Shown here piece by piece: positions 1-6,907 of a DNA stretch of 64,000 bases; the first letter of the stretch is position 1; each line of letters starts with the position of its first letter. Source of the DNA: Cellulomonas taurus (lineage in GTDB: Bacteria; Actinomycetota; Actinomycetes; Actinomycetales; Cellulomonadaceae); contig NZ_CP051884.1 of assembly GCF_012931845.1 (NCBI RefSeq), forward strand, positions 2,914,001 to 2,978,000, written 5' to 3'. The translations under genes and the position numbers were made by a program. The notes below the pieces were generated by a model. It was not told the DNA's origin, searched no databases, and saw only the letters and a program-made list of their open reading frames with translations.

Positions 1-214
1 CCGTGGACAACAACCCGGCCGATCCATCGTCCGGTATCGCCCCATCGTCCGCCCGCGGTGCCCGGTGAGCATCCTGGGCCGAAGTTCACTCCGGCGGGGG
101 ACGTCGCACCGGCCCCGGGCACCCCGTCGCGCCAGCCGGGGCCGGGGCTGGGCTCGGAGCCGGCGGCGCTGTCCGGGGCACCCCGGCGTCGCTGCCCGGG
201 GCACCCCGGTCGAC

Positions 215-1297
215 TCAGGGCTGGGCGCAGACCTGGACGCTCTGCGGGGATCCGTCGCGTACGCCCCAGGTGTCCCAGGCGGTGGGCGTGACCCGGTACA
301 CGGTGCCGCTCTGCTGGACCAGCGTGTAGTTCCCCGGGGCGGTGAACCGTGGCGCGGTGGTGCCACTGCCCTGGGCGCGCAGGTAGTCGACCAGCGGCCG
401 CAGGTCGATGTCGGCGCGCCACCCGGCGTAGAACTGCGGGGTGCCGGTGACCGCGACGCTGGTGGTCATGCAGGCGTAGTTCGCATCGCCGGTGACGGCT
501 GCCGAGCTCTGGCTGTAGCTGAGCGCCGGGTCGTACTGCGGGGCGGGCAGGTTGTAGTGGCAGACGGTCACGGTGATCGACTGCCCGGCCGCCAGGGTGC
601 TGTTCCCGGCGCGACCGCCGATGGACAGCACGTTGTTGGCCGGAGCGCCGAGCACCTGGCCGTACCAGGGACTGTGCACCTGGAAGCCGTCGGCCGAGGC
701 TACCCCGTTGAACGGTCGCTGATCCAGGTGCAGGTCCACCCGCCAGGTGGTGCCGGCCGCACCGGAGACCTGCACCGAGAAGCAGGCCTGGGTGCCGGAG
801 CTGGCGATCTGGGACCAGGTCAGGTTGGTGAAGGTGCTGCCCGGTCCCGGGGTGACCGGGCCGCCGTCGAAGGCGAGCGGAGCCGTCCAGGTGACCGGCA
901 CCGACCAGCCGTTCACCAGCAGGGCGACGCCGGAGACCTGGCCCGCGGTGTAGCTCGGGACGGTGAGGGTCACGGTGCCGGTCGCCGCGGTGCCGGTGCT
1001 GTCGGCGGTGGCGGTGGGGGTGCCGTCGGCGGCATAGAGCCGCAGGGCGAGCGCCGCGCCGGAGCAGGCGGCGGGGACGTTGCTCAGCACGACGGTGCTG
1101 GATCGTCCGGCGCTGACGGTGCCGGGGGTGGCGGCGAGCGCCGCCCGGGTGCACGGGGTCGCGGAGGTCAGCAGGTGGGCGGCACCGCGCAGGGTCAGCT
1201 GCGCGGCGCTGGCGGTGTGCAGACCGAAGACCGCGATCACCACCAGCAGGGCGGTGATCGCGGTGGCGGCGATCCGGCGGCTCATCGAACGGCTCAT
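215..1297 (-). CDS. Secreted surface protein with SipW-type signal peptide
   Basis: About 360 aa. The N-terminus is basic, followed by a hydrophobic segment (residues about 10-30) ending in ASAAQL, the same ending as the secreted protein encoded at 1883-2317. This suggests export and cleavage by the intervening signal peptidase. The rest is Ser/Thr/Gly/Ala-rich with beta-strand-like stretches and several cysteines; I recognise no catalytic motif. The ATG at 1297 overlaps the stop of the signal peptidase gene (ATGA), implying translational coupling. The open frame extends further upstream, but that part is antisense to nothing useful and lies inside the peptidase gene. Role inferred: cell-surface or extracellular matrix component. 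Confidence 0.75.
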   Translation of the reverse strand: MSRSMSRRIAATAITALLVVIAVFGLHTASAAQLTLRGAAHLLTSATPCTRAALAATPGTVSAGRSSTVVLSNVPAACSGAALALRLYAADGTPTATADSTGTAATGTVTLTVPSYTAGQVSGVALLVNGWSVPVTWTAPLAFDGGPVTPGPGSTFTNLTWSQIASSGTQACFSVQVSGAAGTTWRVDLHLDQRPFNGVASADGFQVHSPWYGQVLGAPANNVLSIGGRAGNSTLAAGQSITVTVCHYNLPAPQYDPALSYSQSSAAVTGDANYACMTTSVAVTGTPQFYAGWRADIDLRPLVDYLRAQGSGTTAPRFTAPGNYTLVQQSGTVYRVTPTAWDTWGVRDGSPQSVQVCAQP

Positions 1298-1875
1298 GCC
1301 ACCGGCTCCGGCAGCGGCCGCTCGGCGCCGGTGTCGGTCGGGGGCGCGGTGTCCGGCCCGGGCTTCGACGGCCAGAGCAGGACGCCGCCCGCGATCACCA
1401 GCAGCGATGCCCAGGCCCACGGGTCGAGCAGGATCGACGCCACCCGGCCCAGGCCCGGGACGTGCAGCACCGCGATGCCGAGCACGTCCTCCTGGGTGGG
1501 CCGCCACGGGTCGTAGAAGTCGTTGTTGTCACCACGGATCGCCCACCCGTGGGCGGCATCGCCACCGACCACGCGGTGAATCACCCGGCCGTGGTCCACA
1601 CCGGGCGGGGTGTAGACCACCACGTCGCCGGTCGCGGGCACGCCGCAGCGGGACACCACCAGGTCACCGGTGTAGTACGTCGGTTCCATGGAGTGGCCGG
1701 AGACGATGGTCAGCGTGGTGCAGCCGCCCAGCGTGCTCGGCCAGCCGAACCAGACCAGCACCCCGACCAGCGCCCCGGTCAGCACCCACCCGGCGGCCGA
1801 CCGGAGGCGCGCCGAACGGGGGTGACGCGTGGGCGTCACCCCCGTCGATGCGGCCGGGCGGCCGTGCCGGGTCAT
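1294..1875 (-). CDS. Signal peptidase I, SipW/ER type
   Basis: 193 aa membrane-bound serine protease that cleaves signal peptides. A transmembrane helix (about residues 29-46) precedes the catalytic serine block SGHSMEPTYYTGD (Ser62). The second catalytic region reads GRVIHRVVGG, with His100 where typical bacterial type I peptidases have Lys; this Ser-His arrangement defines the archaeal/ER/SipW subtype. IRGDNND (about 113-119) is the conserved Asp-containing box. A second hydrophobic helix lies at about 155-168. It sits between two genes whose products share an ASAAQL cleavage region, 7 nt after the first and overlapping the second by 4 nt, so it is probably dedicated to them. Confidence 0.9.
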   Translation of the reverse strand: MTRHGRPAASTGVTPTRHPRSARLRSAAGWVLTGALVGVLVWFGWPSTLGGCTTLTIVSGHSMEPTYYTGDLVVSRCGVPATGDVVVYTPPGVDHGRVIHRVVGGDAAHGWAIRGDNNDFYDPWRPTQEDVLGIAVLHVPGLGRVASILLDPWAWASLLVIAGGVLLWPSKPGPDTAPPTDTGAERPLPEPVA

Positions 1876-1882
1876 GCCTGGG

Positions 1883-2317
1883 TCAGCTGGCGATGACGAC
1901 CGCGACGCCCTTGACGTCGGAGGCCTTGACCGCGCTGGTCACCGGGATGGTGACGGTGCCGCCGCCGGCCGGGACCACGCCGGTCAGGGTGCCGATCGAG
2001 GTGGCGGTGGCAGCCGGGTCGTTGTCCAGCAGGTCGATGGTGATGTTCTGACCGGCGCAGGCGGTGGCCACACCGGAGAGGGTCACCCCGGAGACCGCGT
2101 AGCCCTTGGCGGCGGAGGAGAAGGTGTCGGCGAACTTCACGGCCACGCCGTCGGTGTCGCAGGAGGCCACCACGGTGGTGCCCGCGCCCAGCGCGCCGGA
2201 GGTCAGGTTCAGCTGGGCGGCGGATGCCAGGCCCAGACCGGTGATGCCGAGGGCGGCGATGGTGAAGGCGACCACCTTGCGGCGGGTGGTGCGACGGGGA
2301 GCGGCGGCTGCGGACAT
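1883..2317 (-). CDS. Small SipW-dependent-type secreted protein
   Basis: 144 aa. An RRTTRRK basic stretch, a hydrophobic helix (about 14-31) and ASAAQLNL form an alternate-type signal peptide of the kind paired with SipW peptidases. The mature part (about 110 aa) is Thr/Val/Ala-rich, has two cysteines (in VASCDTD and ATACAGQ) that could form a disulfide, and looks all-beta. This resembles TasA/camelysin-type matrix proteins in organisation only. The ATG at 2317 is preceded by GGAAGG at good spacing. It is the first gene of a three-gene operon with the peptidase and the larger secreted protein. Confidence 0.75.
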   Translation of the reverse strand: MSAAAAPRRTTRRKVVAFTIAALGITGLGLASAAQLNLTSGALGAGTTVVASCDTDGVAVKFADTFSSAAKGYAVSGVTLSGVATACAGQNITIDLLDNDPAATATSIGTLTGVVPAGGGTVTIPVTSAVKASDVKGVAVVIAS

Positions 2318-2558
2318 GAGTGACCTTCCAGGTCGTCAGGGGGACGTCACGGCTGCATGACGACGCCCCGGACGCGGGCGGAGGGCGCGGGCGACCGAGG
2401 CGCGGGAAATCTAGAGCCGCCCCTCACCTGCACAGATAGGCCCTTTGGGTGGAAACACCCAACTCCCGGGACGGGTGAGCCACTTTCACCCGGTCGGACC
2501 GGGACAAAGCGGACATCCGACCCGGTACCACCAGGTTTCGGGTCACCCGTTTGCCGTA

Positions 2559-2570
2559 GGACCTAGGTCC
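2559..2570. promoter_or_regulatory. Perfect 12-bp palindrome GGACCTAGGTCC
   Basis: A perfect dyad lies about 240 bp upstream of the secreted-protein operon and just beyond the 3' end of the histidine kinase gene. NarL-type regulators bind short dyads and one is encoded 1.3 kb away, so an operator role is possible. No second copy was seen in the window. Confidence 0.3.
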
Positions 2571-2605
2571 CGGCGGGCGGGTGACCGGGCCGTCACCGCA
2601 TGCGT

Positions 2606-3784
2606 TCAGCCAGCTGAGGGGGCCGGCGGCACACCCACGCGCAGGGACTCCACCGGCACCCGGGCGATCACCTGCGTGCCGTCCCCCGGCACCGAGGACA
2701 GCCGCAGCTCACCTCCGGCCAGCCGCAACCGGTCGGCCAGCCGCGCGGTGCCGGACGCCGGGCCCGGACGATCACCGAAGCCCACCCCGTCGTCCCAGAT
2801 CGACACCACCACGGCCTCGCCCTCCTGGGAGAGCCGGACGTCGATCACCTCGGCATGTCCGTGCCGCAGGGCGTTGCTCACCGCTTCCTCGACCACCCGC
2901 ACCGCGAGCAGCCGCTCGCCCTGACTCAGCCGCGAGGCGGCCGGGTCGTCCAGGGCACGGATCTCCGGCTCGACCCCGAGCCGGGTGTTCACCGAGGTCG
3001 GGATCCGGCCGAGCAGCGAGCGGATCGCCGGGACCATGCCCACCTCCAGCTGGTCCGGGTACAGCATGCGACTGGTCGCCCGGACGTCCGCCTCGCGCAC
3101 GGTCTCGATCTCGGCGCGGAGCTCGGCCAGCAGCTCCAGATCGGCCTCGTCCACGGTGCCGCGCTCCAACCGCGCCGCCAGCCTGTCCAGCCGGGCGACC
3201 ACCAGCACCAGCCGCTGCTGCACGGTGCCGTGCAACCCCTCGGCGACCTCGCGCCGGACCCGGACCTCCTCGTGCTGCAGCGCCGACAGTGCCAGCTCGA
3301 TTTGCACCTGGCCCCGGGCGGCGTGCTCCATCTGCGCCCGGAGCCGTCGTCGGGAGCGCATCGTGGTGTACCCGATCGCCGCCGCGATCCATGCCACCAC
3401 GGAGGCGCTGGCCATGTCGGTGGCCAGGGCCGTCACATGCGACGGCTCGTACACGCCGAAGGTCACCTGCAGCACCGCGCGGGTCAGCCCCGCCAGCAGA
3501 CCGGCGCCGATCACCCCGACGATCAGCCGCCAGGTGCCGCGGGCCGGGAGCTCCGCCCCACGCCAGCCCAGCAGCGCGGTCATCGCCAGCACGGCGCCGG
3601 AGTTCGCGGCGATCCGGGCCAGCACCGGCACCCCGTCGCCGTCGGCGACCTGGTTGTTGTAGATGTAGGCGGTCTGCACCGCCGCACCGACGGCGAACAC
3701 CGACATGACCGACCCGGTGGCGAACAGCAGTGCCCACCGATCGGCGTGATCGGCGTCCCGGGGTCCCAGCCTCATCGTCACCAT
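2606..3784 (-). CDS. NarL-family sensor histidine kinase
   Basis: About 392 aa from the start chosen here. Four hydrophobic segments (about 18-42, 56-73, 86-108, 120-141) form a membrane sensor without a large extracellular domain. A HisKA_3 dimerisation helix follows with the phosphorylatable His185 in AEGLHGTVQQRL. A HATPase_c domain has an N-box (EEAVSNALRHG) and the G1 box DDGVGFG. The start is ATG 3784 or ATG 3775; the frame stays open upstream but would run into the divergent regulator gene. It is divergently transcribed from the LuxR-type regulator at 3859, its likely partner. The signal is unknown; the surface-protein operon next door is a possible target. Confidence 0.88.
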   Translation of the reverse strand: MVTMRLGPRDADHADRWALLFATGSVMSVFAVGAAVQTAYIYNNQVADGDGVPVLARIAANSGAVLAMTALLGWRGAELPARGTWRLIVGVIGAGLLAGLTRAVLQVTFGVYEPSHVTALATDMASASVVAWIAAAIGYTTMRSRRRLRAQMEHAARGQVQIELALSALQHEEVRVRREVAEGLHGTVQQRLVLVVARLDRLAARLERGTVDEADLELLAELRAEIETVREADVRATSRMLYPDQLEVGMVPAIRSLLGRIPTSVNTRLGVEPEIRALDDPAASRLSQGERLLAVRVVEEAVSNALRHGHAEVIDVRLSQEGEAVVVSIWDDGVGFGDRPGPASGTARLADRLRLAGGELRLSSVPGDGTQVIARVPVESLRVGVPPAPSAG

Positions 3785-3858
3785 CCGTGGTCGGCGGCCC
3801 CGATGCGTTCCGCGCGTCGCGGCACGTCGCGGGCCGGGAGTGACGATACTGGGCGGCG

Positions 3859-4533
3859 ATGACCGAGAACGCCGCCCGTGCCATCCGTGTGGCCATCGTC
3901 GAGGATCAGCCGCTGTTCCGCTCCATGTTGGAGCTGACCCTGGGCTCCGCGCCCGGTGTGCGGGTGGTCGCGTCGGTGGGCACGGTCCGTGAGGCCACCG
4001 CCGTGCTGCGCCCGGGTGCCGTCGACGTGGCGGTGCTCGACATCGACCTGCCCGACGGGAACGGCATCGCGCTCGGCGTGACAGTCCGCCGCGGCCAGCC
4101 GAACCTCGGCATCCTGCTGCTGTCGGCGCACGACGCGATGGACCTGCTGCTCGATCTGCCGCCGGATGTGGCCAGCGGGTGGAGCTACCTGTCCAAGACC
4201 ACGTCGACCAGCGCCGACACCCTGGTGCAGGCGATCCGGGCCGCCGCCGCCGGGCGCACGACGCTGGACCCGGTGCTGCTGGACCGGATGTCGCCGCGGG
4301 CCGGTTCGGCGGTGGCACGGCTGACCGACCGGCAGTACGCGGTGCTCCGCCTCCTGGCACAGGGACTGTCCAACGCGGGCATCGGCGAGGTGCTGCACAT
4401 CACCGAGAAGTCGGTGCAGAACCACATCAACGGGATCTACGGCACCCTCGGCATCGACGCCGACCCGGCACGCAACCCGCGGGTCACGGCGGCGCTGCGG
4501 CTGCTGGAGGAGACCGGCCGAGCCGCCGGCTGA
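3859..4533 (+). CDS. NarL/LuxR-type response regulator
   Basis: 224 aa. The receiver domain (about 9-125) has acidic pocket residues in VAIVEDQ, phospho-acceptor Asp61 in VLDIDLPDG and the conserved Lys in YLSK. A C-terminal LuxR helix-turn-helix (about 154-205) contains LTDRQYAVLRLLAQG and EKSVQNHI. It is divergent from the adjacent histidine kinase with a 74-bp shared control region. GATACT, about 10 bp before the ATG, could be a -10 element giving an almost leaderless transcript; no clear ribosome binding site is visible. Confidence 0.9.
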   Translation: MTENAARAIRVAIVEDQPLFRSMLELTLGSAPGVRVVASVGTVREATAVLRPGAVDVAVLDIDLPDGNGIALGVTVRRGQPNLGILLLSAHDAMDLLLDLPPDVASGWSYLSKTTSTSADTLVQAIRAAAAGRTTLDPVLLDRMSPRAGSAVARLTDRQYAVLRLLAQGLSNAGIGEVLHITEKSVQNHINGIYGTLGIDADPARNPRVTAALRLLEETGRAAG

Positions 4534-4600
4534 TCCGGGTGGTCAGCGTCACACCGCTTCACCCGGGGCCAATCCCTACCGTCCTGTAGGATGGGTATCG

Positions 4601-4638
4601 CCCTTGGCCGCCTGCCCCCTGCGCGGTCAAGGGCCTTT
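4601..4638 (+). terminator. Intrinsic terminator after response regulator
   Basis: CCCTTGGCCGC (4601-4611) pairs with GCGGTCAAGGG (4623-4633) with one G-T pair, followed by CCTTTTC. It lies between the regulator and the convergent hydrolase gene. Confidence 0.65.
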
Positions 4639-4658
4639 TCATGTCCGGGTGCCGGTCG

Positions 4659-5195
4659 TCAGTCGTGGATCAGGCGGTCCAGGAGCGGGAACTCGTCGAA
4701 CTCCTGGTTCCAGTCGCCGAAGTGCCCCTCGTCCCGGATCACCAGCGTCCCGCCGACCCGGTCCCGGATCGCCATCCCCTGCCGCCAGTCGCAGCCGTAG
4801 GGGTCGGTCATCGAGTTGATCAGCACCAGGTCCTCGGCATGGGCGGCGATCCGGTCCCAGTCGTACGACTCCCGCAGCACCGGCTCGGGGTCACCGCTGG
4901 GCGAGGTGCTGTACCCGGCGACCAGCACCGCCTGGGGCACCCGCACCTCGATCGCCTCCAGCACCGCCAGCAGCAGGGCAGCGCCCCCGGAGTGCCCGAT
5001 CAGCACCGTGTCGGCGTCGACGGCCATCCGCGCCAGCGCACCGGGCAGGAAGTCCGCCACCGGGGTGACGTTCACATCCGGGAAGTGCGGTCGGTCGACC
5101 TGCCAGCCGCGGGCCGCCAACCGCTGGGCGAGCCAGGGCAGCCAGACCACATCCGGGCTGCCGCCGGTACCGTGCACGATCACTGCGCGGGTCAT
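4659..5195 (-). CDS. RBBP9/YdeN-type alpha/beta hydrolase
   Basis: 178 aa, the usual size of small serine hydrolases of the RBBP9/YdeN family. The HGTGG motif (8-12) forms the oxyanion region, GHSGG holds nucleophile Ser69, and Asp131 and His158 (EGHFGD) complete the triad. It is probably cytoplasmic, with no signal peptide. Substrate unknown; the family includes weak carboxylesterases. It stands alone, convergent with the regulator gene. Confidence 0.85.
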   Translation of the reverse strand: MTRAVIVHGTGGSPDVVWLPWLAQRLAARGWQVDRPHFPDVNVTPVADFLPGALARMAVDADTVLIGHSGGAALLLAVLEAIEVRVPQAVLVAGYSTSPSGDPEPVLRESYDWDRIAAHAEDLVLINSMTDPYGCDWRQGMAIRDRVGGTLVIRDEGHFGDWNQEFDEFPLLDRLIHD

Positions 5196-5296
5196 GGCCG
5201 CATCCTGCCGCGACGCGACCAGCCGCGCCTGCCCACGCCGGCGCGCGGTCGGTCAGGTCGGCGCGTCCCGCGACGGGGTCGGCGAGCCGGGGTGGT

Positions 5297-6286
5297 TCAG
5301 CTGAACCCGATCGCCCGCTGCGCCACCCGGTAGGCCAGCACCGACACCCGGCGCCCGGTCCGGCCCGGGAGGTTGCTCAGCTGCCCGAGCACCGACCAGC
5401 GCACCCGGCGGTACAGCCAGCGGTCCTGCGCCCGCAGCTCGGTCCAGAGCTTGTCCTTCTCGGCCAACGACCCGGCCCGGATCAGCAGGATCGAGGACAC
5501 CGCGCAGATGATCGCCACGTAGTGCAGGCGGTACGCACGCAACCGCCGGTCGGACACCGGCGTCGACGCGACGTGGTCCAGCATCAGCCGGTTCACCCGG
5601 AGCTGCTGGTCCAGGCGGCGCAGCATCACCGACTCCTGCACCGACTGGTCGGAGCGTCCGATGAAGTACCGGTACAGGTCGACATCCAGGTAGGTCAGCG
5701 TCCGCACCCGGCTCAGCGGCACCAACGCGTAGAGGTTGTCCACGTAGAAGGTGTGCTCCGGCAGCCGCAGCCCGACCTCGCGCAGCACCGCGGTGCGGTA
5801 GGTCAGGGCGTGCATCATCAGGTACTGCCGCTTGGCGAACCGGCGGGTGCGCTGCCAGCCGATCGCCTCCCCGGTCGGCAGGGCACCCCGGTAGTGCACC
5901 ACCGTCTTGTGCTTCTTGCCGACCTTCTCGTAGACGAAGTTCGACACCAGCAGATCGACCTCGGGGCCGGTGCTCAGCCGCTCGACCACCGCTGCCAGCG
6001 CCTGCGGGTTCAACCAGTCGTCGGCATCCAGCACCTTGAGGTAGTCGCCGCGGGCGTGCGCCAGGCCGGTGTTGATCGCCGCCCCGTGCCCGCCGTTGGC
6101 CTGCCGGATCAACCGGGCCAGACCCCGGTCCACGTACTGCTGGGCCAGAGCCGCGGTGTCATCGGTGGATCCGTCGTCGACGACCAGCACCTCGACCCCG
6201 GCCACCCCCACCACCGAGTCCAGCGCCCGGCCCAGGTACCCGGCGGCGTTGTAGGCCGGGACCACGACGGTCAGCACCGGGGTCAT
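5297..6286 (-). CDS. Family 2 glycosyltransferase
   Basis: About 329 aa. The GT-A fold starts at the N-terminus with VVVPAYNAAGYL, VVDDGSTDD (nucleotide-binding Asp pair) and the metal-binding LDADDW. The C-terminal half is Arg-rich with amphipathic or weakly hydrophobic stretches, consistent with membrane association. The ATG at 6286 overlaps the stop of the upstream GtrA-like gene (ATGA). Coupling to a GtrA-like membrane protein suggests a lipid-linked sugar pathway decorating a cell-envelope polymer. Sugar and acceptor are unknown. Confidence 0.88.
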   Translation of the reverse strand: MTPVLTVVVPAYNAAGYLGRALDSVVGVAGVEVLVVDDGSTDDTAALAQQYVDRGLARLIRQANGGHGAAINTGLAHARGDYLKVLDADDWLNPQALAAVVERLSTGPEVDLLVSNFVYEKVGKKHKTVVHYRGALPTGEAIGWQRTRRFAKRQYLMMHALTYRTAVLREVGLRLPEHTFYVDNLYALVPLSRVRTLTYLDVDLYRYFIGRSDQSVQESVMLRRLDQQLRVNRLMLDHVASTPVSDRRLRAYRLHYVAIICAVSSILLIRAGSLAEKDKLWTELRAQDRWLYRRVRWSVLGQLSNLPGRTGRRVSVLAYRVAQRAIGFS

Positions 6287-6891
6287 GCCACCGGCTCCGG
6301 CTTCGGCTCCGGCTCCTGCTTGAAGATCACCTTGAAGATCGGGAAGAACACCCAGAAGGAGATCGCGGCGTTGATGATCATGGTGACGAAGTCGGCCAGC
6401 GTCTCGCCGGTGCCGCCCCAGCCCCAGGTATCGATGAACAGGTCGTAGATCGGGGTCTTGTAGAGGCCCTGCGCCGCGGCGGCCAGGATCGTGATGATGA
6501 CGTAGGCGATCGCGTACCAGAACGCCGCCTTGCCGATCGACGAATTCGACTTGAAGGTGATGCTCCGCTGGGCGAAGAAGTTGATCACCTGGGCGATCAG
6601 CAACGTGATCTGCACCGCGAGGAAGTAGGCGAGACCGCCACCGCCCTGGGGCAGCGCACCGGCGGCGTAATCGAAGATGAAGTACTGCGACCCGTCCGGG
6701 TTCGACCCGATCGGCCACACCTGGAACGCCGTGTCCACCAGCGAGGTCATGCCGAAGACCCACTTGATCAACGGCATCAACGCCAGCTGCAGCACGGTGA
6801 TGCCGTTGCTCAGCACCAGGAACACGATGAACTGCGCGAGGCCGGGGCGCTTGACGGCGAAACGACGCCAGGCGGCGGTGAGGCGGGACAT
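6283..6891 (-). CDS. GtrA-like polytopic membrane protein
   Basis: 202 aa with about four transmembrane segments (roughly 18-40, 86-107, 125-142, 165-186). The stretch INFFAQRSITFKS matches the GtrA/DPMS family signature region. GtrA-like proteins act with polyprenyl-phosphate glycosyltransferases, probably as flippases. The protein is longer than classic GtrA because of a Gly/Pro-rich loop (about 50-83). A good ribosome site (GGAAGG) precedes the start. It lies 16 nt after the GH3 gene and overlaps the GT2 gene by 4 nt, forming a three-gene operon. The C-terminus is a charged KQEPEPKPEP tail. Confidence 0.75.
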   Translation of the reverse strand: MSRLTAAWRRFAVKRPGLAQFIVFLVLSNGITVLQLALMPLIKWVFGMTSLVDTAFQVWPIGSNPDGSQYFIFDYAAGALPQGGGGLAYFLAVQITLLIAQVINFFAQRSITFKSNSSIGKAAFWYAIAYVIITILAAAAQGLYKTPIYDLFIDTWGWGGTGETLADFVTMIINAAISFWVFFPIFKVIFKQEPEPKPEPVA

Positions 6892-6907
6892 GCGAGGGCC
6901 TTCCAGA

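Noticed and set aside
1..68. Possible 3' end of an upstream plus-strand gene
   Set aside because: A short frame open from the edge ends in TGA at 66-68, but 22 codons without recognisable sequence are not enough support.
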